38,602 bases of DNA, taken from contig CAMWUW010000013.1 of assembly GCA_947177525.1 (NCBI GenBank), forward strand, positions 1-38,602, read 5' to 3'. Source of the DNA: an uncultured Bacteroidales bacterium (GTDB taxonomy: Bacteria; Bacteroidota; Bacteroidia; Bacteroidales; UBA932). The position numbers and the translations under genes are program-made. Positions 22,537 to 30,717 of this stretch are shown piece by piece. The notes under the pieces were generated by a model. The model was not told the DNA's origin and ran no database searches. It saw nothing but the letters and a program-made list of their open reading frames with translations. The number at the start of each line of letters is the position of its first letter. Position 1 is the first letter of the stretch.

Positions 22537-23871
22537 TTACAGTTTTCTTACGGCCTCCTTGAACTGTCTGCCTCTGTCTTCGTAATTCTTGAACAGGTCA
22601 AAGCTGGCGCAGCATGGAGACAAAAGTACGACGTCTCCTGAGCTTGCCAGTCTGCTTGCCAGATTCACTGCATCGGCTGCGGACGTCACGTCATGTATCT
22701 GAGGCACGATTCCTCCGAAGGATGCGTGCAGTTTCGCATTGTCTTTGCCCATGCATATAAGCGCCTTGACTTTTTCCTGTACAAGCGGAACCAGTGACGA
22801 ATAGTCATTGCCCTTGTCAGTGCCTCCGGCAATCCATACGACTGGCCTTGTCTGGCATTCCAGGGCATACCATGCGGAGTCGACGTTCGTGGCCTTTGAG
22901 TCGTTGATGTATAATACATTTCCTATGCTCAGCACCTTTTCGAGCCTGTGCTCTACCGGCTGGAATGATGAAAGAGCGCTTTTGATTGCCTCATTGTCTA
23001 TGTCCATTGCCTTTGCAGCGATTGCCGCAGCCATGGAATTGTATATGTTGTGCCTTCCGCCGAGGGCAAGCTCCTGAAGGTACATGTCGCACTCTTCCTC
23101 TTTGTACCTCACAATCATTCTGTCTCCCTTGACAAAGGCTCCCTGGGCAACTTCTTCTTTCTGTGTAAAAGGGAACTGACTTGCCTTTACAACAATCTTG
23201 TTGAGGTGGCTGACGGTAATCTCATCATCTGAGCAGAATATGAAGCAGTCCTCGTTGGACATGTTGCGCGTGATACGGAACTTTGCCTTCACATAATTCT
23301 CCATGTTATAGCCGTACCGGTCAAGGTGGTCCGGAGTGATGTTGGTTATGATGGCGATGTCGGCCTTGAAATCATACACGTTGTCAAGCTGGAAACTGCT
23401 CAGTTCCAGCACGTAGATGTCATGTTTTTCCGTGGCAACCTGATATGCGTAGCTTTTGCCTATGTTCCCGCCAAGCCCTACATTCAGCCCGGCCTGCATA
23501 AGCAGATGGTATATAAGCGATGTCGTGGTTGTCTTTCCGTTGCTTCCGGTTATGCATATCTTCTTTGCCGAATCATATCTTCCGGCAAACTCTATTTCCG
23601 ATATGATTCCGATGCCGCCTCCAATGATTTTCTGGACCATAGGCGCGGTCTCTGGAATTCCCGGACTTTTGATTACCTCATCTGCATTCATGATAAGGTC
23701 TTCTGTATGAGTGCCTTGCTCAAAAGGTATCTCCCACTGGTTCAGCACTGACACATATTTGTCTTCAATTCTGCCCTTGTCTGACAGAAATACGTCAAAA
23801 CCCTTGACTTTTGCGAGTACAGCGGAACCTACTCCGCTCTCTCCTCCTCCTAATACAACTATTCTTGACAT
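22537..23871 (-). CDS. murD: UDP-N-acetylmuramoylalanine--D-glutamate ligase
   Basis: 444 aa. Adds D-Glu to UDP-MurNAc-L-Ala. The N-terminal VVLGGGESGVGSAVLA Rossmann motif, ATP loop GSNGKTTT (about 109-116), NITPDHLDRYG and the NDSKATN motif characteristic of MurD, then IAGGTDKGNDYSSL and LLSPCCASFDLFKNYEDRG near the end, leave no doubt. Gap of 5 nt to ftsW and 13 nt from mraY. Confidence 0.97.
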   Translation of the reverse strand: MSRIVVLGGGESGVGSAVLAKVKGFDVFLSDKGRIEDKYVSVLNQWEIPFEQGTHTEDLIMNADEVIKSPGIPETAPMVQKIIGGGIGIISEIEFAGRYDSAKKICITGSNGKTTTTSLIYHLLMQAGLNVGLGGNIGKSYAYQVATEKHDIYVLELSSFQLDNVYDFKADIAIITNITPDHLDRYGYNMENYVKAKFRITRNMSNEDCFIFCSDDEITVSHLNKIVVKASQFPFTQKEEVAQGAFVKGDRMIVRYKEEECDMYLQELALGGRHNIYNSMAAAIAAKAMDIDNEAIKSALSSFQPVEHRLEKVLSIGNVLYINDSKATNVDSAWYALECQTRPVVWIAGGTDKGNDYSSLVPLVQEKVKALICMGKDNAKLHASFGGIVPQIHDVTSAADAVNLASRLASSGDVVLLSPCCASFDLFKNYEDRGRQFKEAVRKL

Positions 23872-23884
23872 GGCTGCAGTGCTT

Positions 23885-25183
23885 TTATCTTATTTTCAAC
23901 AATGCTACGGTTATGGCGGCAAGGATGACACCTATGATCCAGAAACGTGTGACAAGCTTTGCTTCGGGCACCGCTCTTGATTTGGAACCCCATTTGCACG
24001 GAATGCCTTCTTTCTGGAAATGGTGGTGCAGGGGAGTCATCTTGAATATTCTTCTGCCCTCGCCGTATTTTTTTTTGGTATATTTGAAATATCTTGTCTG
24101 CATGATGACCGAGAGGCTTTCTGCGAAGAAAATCCCGCAAAGTATCGGCAGCAGCAGTTCCTTTCTTATGAGGATGGCCGTTACTCCTATGATGCCTCCG
24201 AGCATAAGGCTGCCGGTGTCTCCCATGAATACCTGGGCCGGAAATGCATTGTACCACAGGAAGCCTATCAGTGCCCCTACAAAAGCAGACATGAATATCG
24301 CGACCTCTCCGCTTCCCGGTATGTACATTATGTTCAGATACTCTGCATTCAGCATGTTTCCTCCGAGCCATGCGAAAATTCCGAGCACCACTCCCACAAT
24401 TGCAGAACTTCCGGTCGCGAGTCCGTCTATTCCGTCGGTAAGGTTGACACCGTTGGAACATGCCACAATGACTATCACAATCATTATCACATAAATGGCC
24501 CATTTGCAGTACCAGCCGGCCCTGCCTTTGACAGGAGAAAGCCACTTATAGTCGAACTGGTGGTTCTTTATGAAAGGAATGGTAGTCTTTGTGCTTTTGA
24601 TTACGTCCTGCCTCTCTATTCCTCCGCCTGTTGTCTGGAGCCCGGTGGCGTCTTCCGGCATTCCTGATCCGTCAACTGCGGCAATCTGCTCCTCTACCGG
24701 AACATTTTCCCTGACCACTATATCGCTGCTGAAGCATACGGCAAGTCCGATTGCCAGTGCCATCACGCTCTGGGCCACAAGCTTTGCCTTCGGGCTCAGC
24801 CCCTCCTTGTTTTTCCGGAACACCTTTATATAATCATCGGCAAAGCCTATCAGGAAGAACCATACCGTGCTTATGAGAAGCAGTATGGTGTATATGTTTG
24901 TCAGGTCCGCAAAAAGAAGCACAGGTATAATTATGGATATGAATATGATTATGCCTCCCATCGTCGGAGTGCCCTTTTTCTGCATCTGGCCTTCCAGTCC
25001 AAGGTCCCGTATAGTCTCTCCGATCTGCTTTTTCTGCAGCCAGCTAATCAGTCTCCTGCCGGCAAACACAGAAATGAGCAAAGCAGCTGTGAAAGCGAGC
25101 AAGGCTCTGAATGACAGGTAATTGAACAGTCCCTGTCCGGGTATGTCAAAGTCTTTCAGAAAATTGAACAGATGGTATATCAT
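23885..25183 (-). CDS. mraY: Phospho-MurNAc-pentapeptide transferase MraY
   Basis: 432 aa. Integral membrane enzyme making lipid I from UDP-MurNAc-pentapeptide and undecaprenyl phosphate. KKGTPTMGG (about 69-77), the Asp pair in GFADDYIKV (116-117), NLTDGIDGLATG (247-258) and the MTPLHHHFQ motif are all present. It is about 70 residues longer than the 360-aa E. coli enzyme because of a loop at about 155-215 rich in charged residues, as is usual in Bacteroidetes MraY. Confidence 0.97.
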   Translation of the reverse strand: MIYHLFNFLKDFDIPGQGLFNYLSFRALLAFTAALLISVFAGRRLISWLQKKQIGETIRDLGLEGQMQKKGTPTMGGIIIFISIIIPVLLFADLTNIYTILLLISTVWFFLIGFADDYIKVFRKNKEGLSPKAKLVAQSVMALAIGLAVCFSSDIVVRENVPVEEQIAAVDGSGMPEDATGLQTTGGGIERQDVIKSTKTTIPFIKNHQFDYKWLSPVKGRAGWYCKWAIYVIMIVIVIVACSNGVNLTDGIDGLATGSSAIVGVVLGIFAWLGGNMLNAEYLNIMYIPGSGEVAIFMSAFVGALIGFLWYNAFPAQVFMGDTGSLMLGGIIGVTAILIRKELLLPILCGIFFAESLSVIMQTRYFKYTKKKYGEGRRIFKMTPLHHHFQKEGIPCKWGSKSRAVPEAKLVTRFWIIGVILAAITVALLKIR

Positions 25184-25195
25184 TGTTGAATGTTT

Positions 25196-26680
25196 TTACA
25201 GGTTGGCGTATTCTTCAAAAATTTCTTCTACAATCTCTTTCTCGTCAAAATGTGTCTTTTGGCTTCCTATTATCTGGTATGTCTCGTGCCCCTTGCCTGC
25301 CAGAAGGATTGCAGCTCCTTCCCCGGCGAGCATGACGGCCGTCCTTATCGCTTCTTTCCGGTCTTCTATAAACAGTGACCTGGCCCTGCCGCCTATGTCC
25401 ATGCCCTGCCTGATGTCAGCCATTATGTCCGCTGTCCTTTCGCTTCTGCTGTTGTCCGAGGTCACGATAATCCTGTCTGAAAACTTCTGGGCTATTTTAC
25501 CCATTTCAGGACGCTTGGTCCTGTCCCTGTCTCCTCCGCAGCCGAAAAGGCATATAAGCTCTCTGTCAGGAGATATTTCCCGCAAGGTCTTCAGGACATT
25601 CTCAAGGGCATCCGGGGTATGTGCATAGTCTATTATCACTGATATGTCCTTTGGCCCTCTTATGTTCTCAAGCCTTCCTGGGGCGGGCGTAAGGGCGCTT
25701 ATTGCAGTAAGAGCCTCGTCCGGATCCGTTCCGAGCGCGACCGCAGTGGTATATACGGCAAGCAGATTATAGGCATTGTGCACCCCTATAAGGCGGCTCC
25801 ATGTCTCCTTACCGTCGATTTTCAGCATCATGCCCTCGAAACTTTGCTCCATCACTTTGCATGTGTGGTCTGCAATGCTCCTGCATGAATATGTGACGGT
25901 TTTGGCCTTGGTGTTCTGCAGCATGACCATTCCGTTGCGGTCATCTATGTTCGTGATGGCGAAAGCGTCTTGGTCCAGATTGTCAAAAAACAGTTTCTTG
26001 CATCTGAGATATTCCGCAAAAGTCCCGTGGTAGTCAAGGTGGTCATGGGTCAGGTTGGAAAATATCCCGGCCTTGAACTTCAGTCCGGCAATCCTCTGCT
26101 GGTCCACGCCGATTGAGCTTACTTCCATAAAGCAGAAGCTGCATCCTGCATCTGCCATTTCACTCAGAAGTGAATTGATTGTCAGAGGGTCTGAGGTAGT
26201 GTTCACTGCCTCGCTCCTCTTGCTTCCCACATAGTTGGCTATTGTGGACAGCAGTCCGCAGCTGTATCCGAGTGCTGTGAACATCCTGTACAGCAGGGTT
26301 ACGGTCGTAGTTTTCCCGTTGGTTCCGGTTATTCCCACAAGGGTCAGTTTTTCCGAGGGCTTGTCATAAAAGTTGGCGGCTATGACCGCAAGCGCATGCC
26401 TGGACCCGCTGACATGTATCATTGCAACGTCATCCGCTTCCGTGCATCCCTCCATCTGCCTCATGGCTGCTTCTTTGTCGTCGTACACTATGGCGCATGC
26501 CCCTTTCTCCACAGCTGTGCGTATATAGTCATGCCCATTGCCGGCAAAGCCTTTCACGGCAACGAACAGTGAACCTGGACAAGCCTTCCTGGAATCGTCG
26601 CAGACGGAAAGCACATCTTTCGACATGTTTCCCGTCATCCCTATTATTCCGCAGTCCCGTATTATTCTGTCAAGTCTCAT
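25196..26680 (-). CDS. murE: UDP-MurNAc-tripeptide synthetase MurE
   Basis: 494 aa from ATG 26680, which overlaps the ftsI stop in ATGA; the frame extends 31 codons upstream inside ftsI and that part is not coding. Adds the third stem amino acid, normally meso-diaminopimelate in this phylum. ATP loop GTNGKTTT (about 119-126), NLTHDHLDYHGTFAEY with the carbamylated-Lys region, and a C-terminal GKGHETYQ are typical. The motif that usually reads DNPRxE for diaminopimelate specificity is D409-N-S-R-S-E here: Ser411 replaces Pro. The Asp, Asn and Arg are kept, so diaminopimelate remains the likeliest substrate. Confidence 0.95.
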   Translation of the reverse strand: MRLDRIIRDCGIIGMTGNMSKDVLSVCDDSRKACPGSLFVAVKGFAGNGHDYIRTAVEKGACAIVYDDKEAAMRQMEGCTEADDVAMIHVSGSRHALAVIAANFYDKPSEKLTLVGITGTNGKTTTVTLLYRMFTALGYSCGLLSTIANYVGSKRSEAVNTTSDPLTINSLLSEMADAGCSFCFMEVSSIGVDQQRIAGLKFKAGIFSNLTHDHLDYHGTFAEYLRCKKLFFDNLDQDAFAITNIDDRNGMVMLQNTKAKTVTYSCRSIADHTCKVMEQSFEGMMLKIDGKETWSRLIGVHNAYNLLAVYTTAVALGTDPDEALTAISALTPAPGRLENIRGPKDISVIIDYAHTPDALENVLKTLREISPDRELICLFGCGGDRDRTKRPEMGKIAQKFSDRIIVTSDNSRSERTADIMADIRQGMDIGGRARSLFIEDRKEAIRTAVMLAGEGAAILLAGKGHETYQIIGSQKTHFDEKEIVEEIFEEYANL

Positions 26681-28791
26681 TTCAATACAATTTTGATGGT
26701 TCCGCCTTTTTTGGCTGCAGAACCGGCTGCCGGACTCTGGCTCACCACATGTCCGCTTCCGGAATATGTGCATTTGTAGCCGTTGTTTTCTATTGCATAC
26801 ATCGCATCCTTAAGTCCAAGTCCGTGCAGGTCGGGAACAGGGGAGCCTTCTGTACGGCTTGTGTTTATGTATGGCCCTTCCATGTCCGGCATCCTGCCCT
26901 CCGGTTTAATATGTGTGCTCCAATCGGTCTCGTATGCCCAGATTCCGTCAACAATATCCTTGAATGTGGCTGCCGGGGTCTGCCCTCCGTAAACGTTTAT
27001 GCCCGGTTCCAGGAGTCCTGTATATGTCACCACTATAGCGGTATATTTCGGCGCGTCGGCAGGGAAGAAGCCTACAAAAGTCGCCTGATGCTTTTTCCTG
27101 CCGCGGTTGTCGCTGTAAGGGTCGCGGCTTCCTTTCCTTTCCTGAGGCGACAGGTGCATCCTTGCAGTTCCCGTCTTTCCTGCAACGGTGCATTTCGCAT
27201 TCTTCAGCCTTTTTGCCGTTCCTTCCAAAGTCACCATTGACAACGCCCTGGCAAGTGTGTCTGCAGTGGCTTTTGAGCATATCGAATTGAGAAGCACGGG
27301 GCCGAACTTCTTTTCCGCCTCCCCGTTCCTTTCGGTCTGCTCGACTATGTACGGCTTCATCATCTTGCCCTTGTTGGCAATGGCATTGTAGAATGTCACT
27401 ACTTGGAGCGGAGTTACCCTTACGGAATACCCGATGGCTGATGACACAAGGTCAGACATTGTCCACCCGGATTCATGTGGGTCAGGTATGCGCGGCTTTC
27501 CGCTTCCCCTTTCCGCAAGCTCGAATTCAAAGTTTGCATCCAGATTGTACGAATGCAGGCGGCTTGTGAACTCTTCGGGACTTGAACCGTAATGGTCCTT
27601 CACAAGGCGTCTGAAAACATAGTTGGACGAAATCTTGAAGCCCTCCACTACCGGAATTGTGCTTCTTCCGGTCCTTCTCTCATAATTCATGATATATTCG
27701 TCCCTCGGAATGTCCGGCATGTCCCGCATGTGTCCGTGGCAGGTAGGTATTTCCGTGTCAAGGCTTATCTTCCCGTCCTCAAGCAATGTCATGAGTGTCA
27801 CTGACTTGAATACGGAGCCCGGCTCTGACGGCCAGCCTGCAGCCATGTTGAACACTTCTGAAAAATGTCCGGAACTGTCCCTCTGCAGATTGACCATGGC
27901 CTTTATTGCCCCTGTCTTTACATCCATTATCACTGCGCAGCCTCCGTTGATGTGGCCTTCATTGGCCATATTCTCCCTGAGGGCCCTGTCTGCAATGTCC
28001 TGCATGTCAATGTCAAGTGTCGTCCTTACATCGATTCCGTCCTCTGCCGCCACGAATGTGCTGTCGGTGTCCTGTATCAGTTTCCTCTTGTCCGTGCGGC
28101 GCAGCCATTCCACTCCTGCCTTTCCGTGAAGCACATGGTCGTACTTCCCCTCTATTCCGATATGCCTGGCCGTGGTGTCCTTGTTGTTTTTTACATATCC
28201 GATGACCCTGCGTGCCAATGTCCCGTATGGATACAGCCTGCGCTCTTCAGTCTCGACGATGAGTCCTCCCTTGTGTGCCGGCTCATCGAAGAGCGGCAAT
28301 TCCTGCAGTTTGAGCAAGGTGCCGTGGTCTATCCTCATGACAATGCTCCTGTGCTGCATCTTCCTTGCACGGCCGGCCATTATCCTGTTCATGTAATATG
28401 AAGAGTCGCGTCCCTGAGATGCAAGGACCTCAGACAGCCCTTTTGAGAGCCTGCCTGCCTTGCGCACCCATTCCCTCTCAGCTTCTGCACCTTTCGCCCC
28501 GTTGGCGTCATTGGCCTCTTTCTGCACATAGCAGTCCATGTATATGTTGTACAGGGGAGTGGATATCGCAAGCAGTTTCCCGTTTGCGTCAATTACTGTC
28601 CCTCTGCGCGGCTCTATTACTGTACGCATTTTCTGCGGCCTGAAGTGGTGGACATATTTGGGGTCAGGCTGCCAGAAATATTGGATATAGACAATCCTTC
28701 CGGCAATCACCACTGATACCAGAAGGAGCAGGATGTACATATACATCAGTATTCTGCTCGGCCTTCGCTTGTCCCTGTCTGCTGCGCTCAT
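26677..28791 (-). CDS. ftsI: Division transpeptidase FtsI (class B PBP3) with C-terminal PASTA domain
   Basis: 704 aa. Single N-terminal membrane helix (about 15-32), a dimerisation/pedestal domain with the RRGTVIDANGKLLA motif, then the transpeptidase domain. Catalytic motifs: S326-V-F-K329 (nucleophile Ser326), S388-S-N390, K539-T-G-T542. A PASTA domain occupies about 650-704 (VPDLHGLGLKDAMYAIENNGY, QSPAAGSAAKKGGTI). PASTA tails on the division PBP are known in Bacteroidetes but absent from E. coli PBP3. Partner of FtsW. Overlaps both neighbours by 4 nt (ATGA). Confidence 0.95.
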   Translation of the reverse strand: MSAADRDKRRPSRILMYMYILLLLVSVVIAGRIVYIQYFWQPDPKYVHHFRPQKMRTVIEPRRGTVIDANGKLLAISTPLYNIYMDCYVQKEANDANGAKGAEAEREWVRKAGRLSKGLSEVLASQGRDSSYYMNRIMAGRARKMQHRSIVMRIDHGTLLKLQELPLFDEPAHKGGLIVETEERRLYPYGTLARRVIGYVKNNKDTTARHIGIEGKYDHVLHGKAGVEWLRRTDKRKLIQDTDSTFVAAEDGIDVRTTLDIDMQDIADRALRENMANEGHINGGCAVIMDVKTGAIKAMVNLQRDSSGHFSEVFNMAAGWPSEPGSVFKSVTLMTLLEDGKISLDTEIPTCHGHMRDMPDIPRDEYIMNYERRTGRSTIPVVEGFKISSNYVFRRLVKDHYGSSPEEFTSRLHSYNLDANFEFELAERGSGKPRIPDPHESGWTMSDLVSSAIGYSVRVTPLQVVTFYNAIANKGKMMKPYIVEQTERNGEAEKKFGPVLLNSICSKATADTLARALSMVTLEGTAKRLKNAKCTVAGKTGTARMHLSPQERKGSRDPYSDNRGRKKHQATFVGFFPADAPKYTAIVVTYTGLLEPGINVYGGQTPAATFKDIVDGIWAYETDWSTHIKPEGRMPDMEGPYINTSRTEGSPVPDLHGLGLKDAMYAIENNGYKCTYSGSGHVVSQSPAAGSAAKKGGTIKIVLK

Positions 28792-29132
28792 TTGTCTTTT
28801 ATTATAAATGCCGGTTTTTCAGGTGCTGAGACCTCTGCCCCGGCTTCTTCAAGCATGTTCTCAACTGTACTTATTCTGTTCATCTTGACGAACTCGTAGG
28901 TTTTCTGGGCATGGTAGATCTTGTATTCCTTCAGAATTTTCTGATTCTTCTCGACCTGTACCATTGTCTGTTCTATCTTGTAGTTCATAAAGATGTTTAT
29001 CCATCCGAGGGCAAAGAGGAACAGGATGTAGGGGAGCAGCTTGTCCACTCTGAGCAGAAGCAGAATGTCTCCGCTCCAGATTGATTTCATAACGGCCTTT
29101 GCCGTCAGTTTCCCTTTCCCTTCCATGTTCAT
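28788..29132 (-). CDS. ftsL: FtsL-like divisome protein
   Basis: 114 aa. A small bitopic protein: basic cytoplasmic N-terminus, one membrane helix at about 32-50 (LLPYILFLFALGWINIFMN), then a charged helical segment suited to a coiled coil (YKIEQTMVQVEKNQKILKEYKIYHAQKTYEF). No direct E. coli FtsL similarity; the assignment rests on the layout and the slot between rsmH and ftsI, where FtsL sits in this cluster. Bacteroidetes members are often named simply 'FtsL-like cell division protein'. ATGA overlaps on both sides. Confidence 0.88.
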   Translation of the reverse strand: MNMEGKGKLTAKAVMKSIWSGDILLLLRVDKLLPYILFLFALGWINIFMNYKIEQTMVQVEKNQKILKEYKIYHAQKTYEFVKMNRISTVENMLEEAGAEVSAPEKPAFIIKDK

Positions 29133-30037
29133 TTCACCTTTTCTGCAATTCTCAGCTTTGCACTTCTTGCCCTTGTGTTTGCGGCAATCTCGCTTTCCTG
29201 CGGAAGTATCGGCTTGCGGTTGACAGCCTTCAGCGGAGATTCCGCATTTCCGAAGAAATCCTTTACGATTTCTCCTCTTATGTTTCCGGCCTTGATGAAA
29301 TTCTTCACCATCCTGTCTTCAAGAGAATGATAGGTTATCACGGCCAGTATGCCTCCCGGTCTGAGCGAGCGTGCCGCTCCTGACAGGAATTTTTCAAGAG
29401 ACTTCATCTCCTGGTTGACCTCAATCCGCAGTGCCTGGTACACCTTTGCGAGAAACTTGTGCTCCGCAAATTTCGGAAGTGCACTCTCTATTGCCTTGCC
29501 GAGGTCAGATGTTGTCTTTATCGGAGCTGCTTCCCTGGCCCTGCATATCAGCTGTGCCAGCTTTCGGCTGTTGTCCACCTCTCCGTACAGGCGCAATATA
29601 TTCTCAATCTGCTCTGCTTCGTATGTGTTTATGATTTCTTCCGCCGTCAGTCCTGCATCCTGGTTCATCCTCATGTCAAGAGGAGCATCATATCTGAATG
29701 AAAAGCCTCTTTCGGCAGTGTCGAACTGATGTGATGACACCCCGAGGTCTGCAAGTATGCCGTCAATCCCGCTGCGGTATCCCTGATGGATGATATGGTT
29801 GTTGATCCATCTGAAGTCGCTCCTGACCAAGGTCAGCCTTGAATCGTCAGGCCTGTTGCCGAATGCGTCAAGGTCACGGTCAAAGGCAATGACACGTCCC
29901 TCTGGAGACAATCTCCTGAGTATTTCCGATGTGTGCCCTCCTCCTCCGAAAGTGGCATCGGCATATATTCCCGAAGGTGAGCTGACCAAAGCTGAAACGC
30001 TTTCATCAAGCAATACTGGAATGTGATATCCGGACAT
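29129..30037 (-). CDS. rsmH: 16S rRNA (cytosine(1402)-N4)-methyltransferase RsmH
   Basis: 302 aa (formerly MraW). Methylates N4 of C1402 in the ribosomal decoding centre with S-adenosylmethionine. HIPVLLDESVSAL at the start, the SAM-binding DATFGGGGHTSEIL (about 27-40), ILADLGVSSHQFD, RGFSFRYDAPLDMRM and VITYHSLEDRMVK are the family signatures. Translation start is preceded by a rare good Shine-Dalgarno (30044-30050). Confidence 0.97.
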   Translation of the reverse strand: MSGYHIPVLLDESVSALVSSPSGIYADATFGGGGHTSEILRRLSPEGRVIAFDRDLDAFGNRPDDSRLTLVRSDFRWINNHIIHQGYRSGIDGILADLGVSSHQFDTAERGFSFRYDAPLDMRMNQDAGLTAEEIINTYEAEQIENILRLYGEVDNSRKLAQLICRAREAAPIKTTSDLGKAIESALPKFAEHKFLAKVYQALRIEVNQEMKSLEKFLSGAARSLRPGGILAVITYHSLEDRMVKNFIKAGNIRGEIVKDFFGNAESPLKAVNRKPILPQESEIAANTRARSAKLRIAEKVK

Positions 30038-30043
30038 ACGTGG

Positions 30044-30050
30044 CCTCCTT
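30044..30050 (-). promoter_or_regulatory. Shine-Dalgarno AAGGAGG before rsmH, next to the mraZ stop
   Basis: Minus strand: the mraZ TAA stop runs into AGGAGG and the rsmH ATG follows 6 nt after GGAGG. Such sites are uncommon in this phylum. The same arrangement (TAAAGGAGG) precedes exbD at 36834. Confidence 0.55.
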
Positions 30051-30508
30051 TATATGCGTCCCGAGATTTTCTTTCCCATCTGGCGGAATTCTTCTGTAGA
30101 GAGCGTGCCGCGTCCGATTTCTTCTTTAGCCCAGATTTCAACTTTGTAGTCGACGCAAAGGAAGACAACTTCCTTTGTGATTCCGGCCGACCTCAGTATC
30201 TCTTCCGGGATTGTGATTCTTCCGAGTTTCGCATCAGGGACTACTGATATCGTGTCGCTCATGTATGTCCTCCAGTACCTTATATGATCTTCGTCAAATG
30301 CAAGGTCAAGTTTTGACCTTACTGCCTGGGACATGTTGGCCCATTCCTGTCTTGTGTACATTTCGAGACAGTTGGAATACATGTCCTTCCTTATGACGAA
30401 TTCCTGCTGGTCCGCCGGCACGGCATTTTTGACGGCAGCGGGAATGACTACTCTTCCCTTGTCGTCAATCTTTGCATTGTATTTGCCGAAGAATCCTGCC
30501 ATGGTCAT
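30050..30508 (-). CDS. mraZ: Transcriptional regulator / division protein MraZ
   Basis: 152 aa from ATG 30508 (ATG 30502 is also possible). The open frame extends 23 codons upstream, but that stretch is the promoter and operator. MraZ has two AbrB/SpoVT-like repeats: FFGKYNAKIDDKGRVVIPAAVKN near the N-terminus and PDAKLGRITIPEEILRSAGI in the second half, with KGRVVIP and LGRITIP as the DNA-binding turns. In E. coli it represses the dcw cluster by binding direct repeats upstream of itself; four such boxes are present here (30535-30574). Confidence 0.95.
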   Translation of the reverse strand: MTMAGFFGKYNAKIDDKGRVVIPAAVKNAVPADQQEFVIRKDMYSNCLEMYTRQEWANMSQAVRSKLDLAFDEDHIRYWRTYMSDTISVVPDAKLGRITIPEEILRSAGITKEVVFLCVDYKVEIWAKEEIGRGTLSTEEFRQMGKKISGRI

Positions 30509-30522
30509 ATTATTGCGTTTGG

Positions 30523-30574
30523 CAAAAATAGAAATAATTTTCCACTTTCTTCCATTATTTTCCAAAATTTTCCA
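30523..30574 (-). promoter_or_regulatory. dcw promoter with four-box MraZ operator
   Basis: TGGAA occurs four times on the minus strand at exact 10-bp spacing (plus-strand TTCCA ending at 30574, 30564, 30554 and 30544). This matches the known MraZ operator type of short TGG-boxes spaced by one helical turn. A -7 element TATTTTTG (30523-30530) lies just downstream, so the boxes would cover the -33 region. Predicted start near 30515, leaving a leader of about 8 nt before ATG 30508. Confidence 0.7.
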
Positions 30575-30603
30575 CAAATTGTGTCAGGCACCTCTGGGAA
30601 GAA

Positions 30604-30634
30604 TTTCCGTGCATTGTTTTTTTGCTTATTTTTG
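30604..30634 (+). promoter_or_regulatory. Putative promoter of the MepM-like gene
   Basis: TTTC (30604-30607), 19 nt, TATTTTTG (30627-30634) on the plus strand: one mismatch to the consensus. It is divergent from the dcw promoter with about 30 bp between the MraZ boxes and this -33 element, so MraZ could affect both. Confidence 0.5.
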
Positions 30635-30717
30635 CATCGTATATTTCGCGGTGCTGCTGTTGTCAGTGAGTGAAAATCATGGTTTTCGGAACCACGTTCC
30701 AATATAAATTGTTTATT

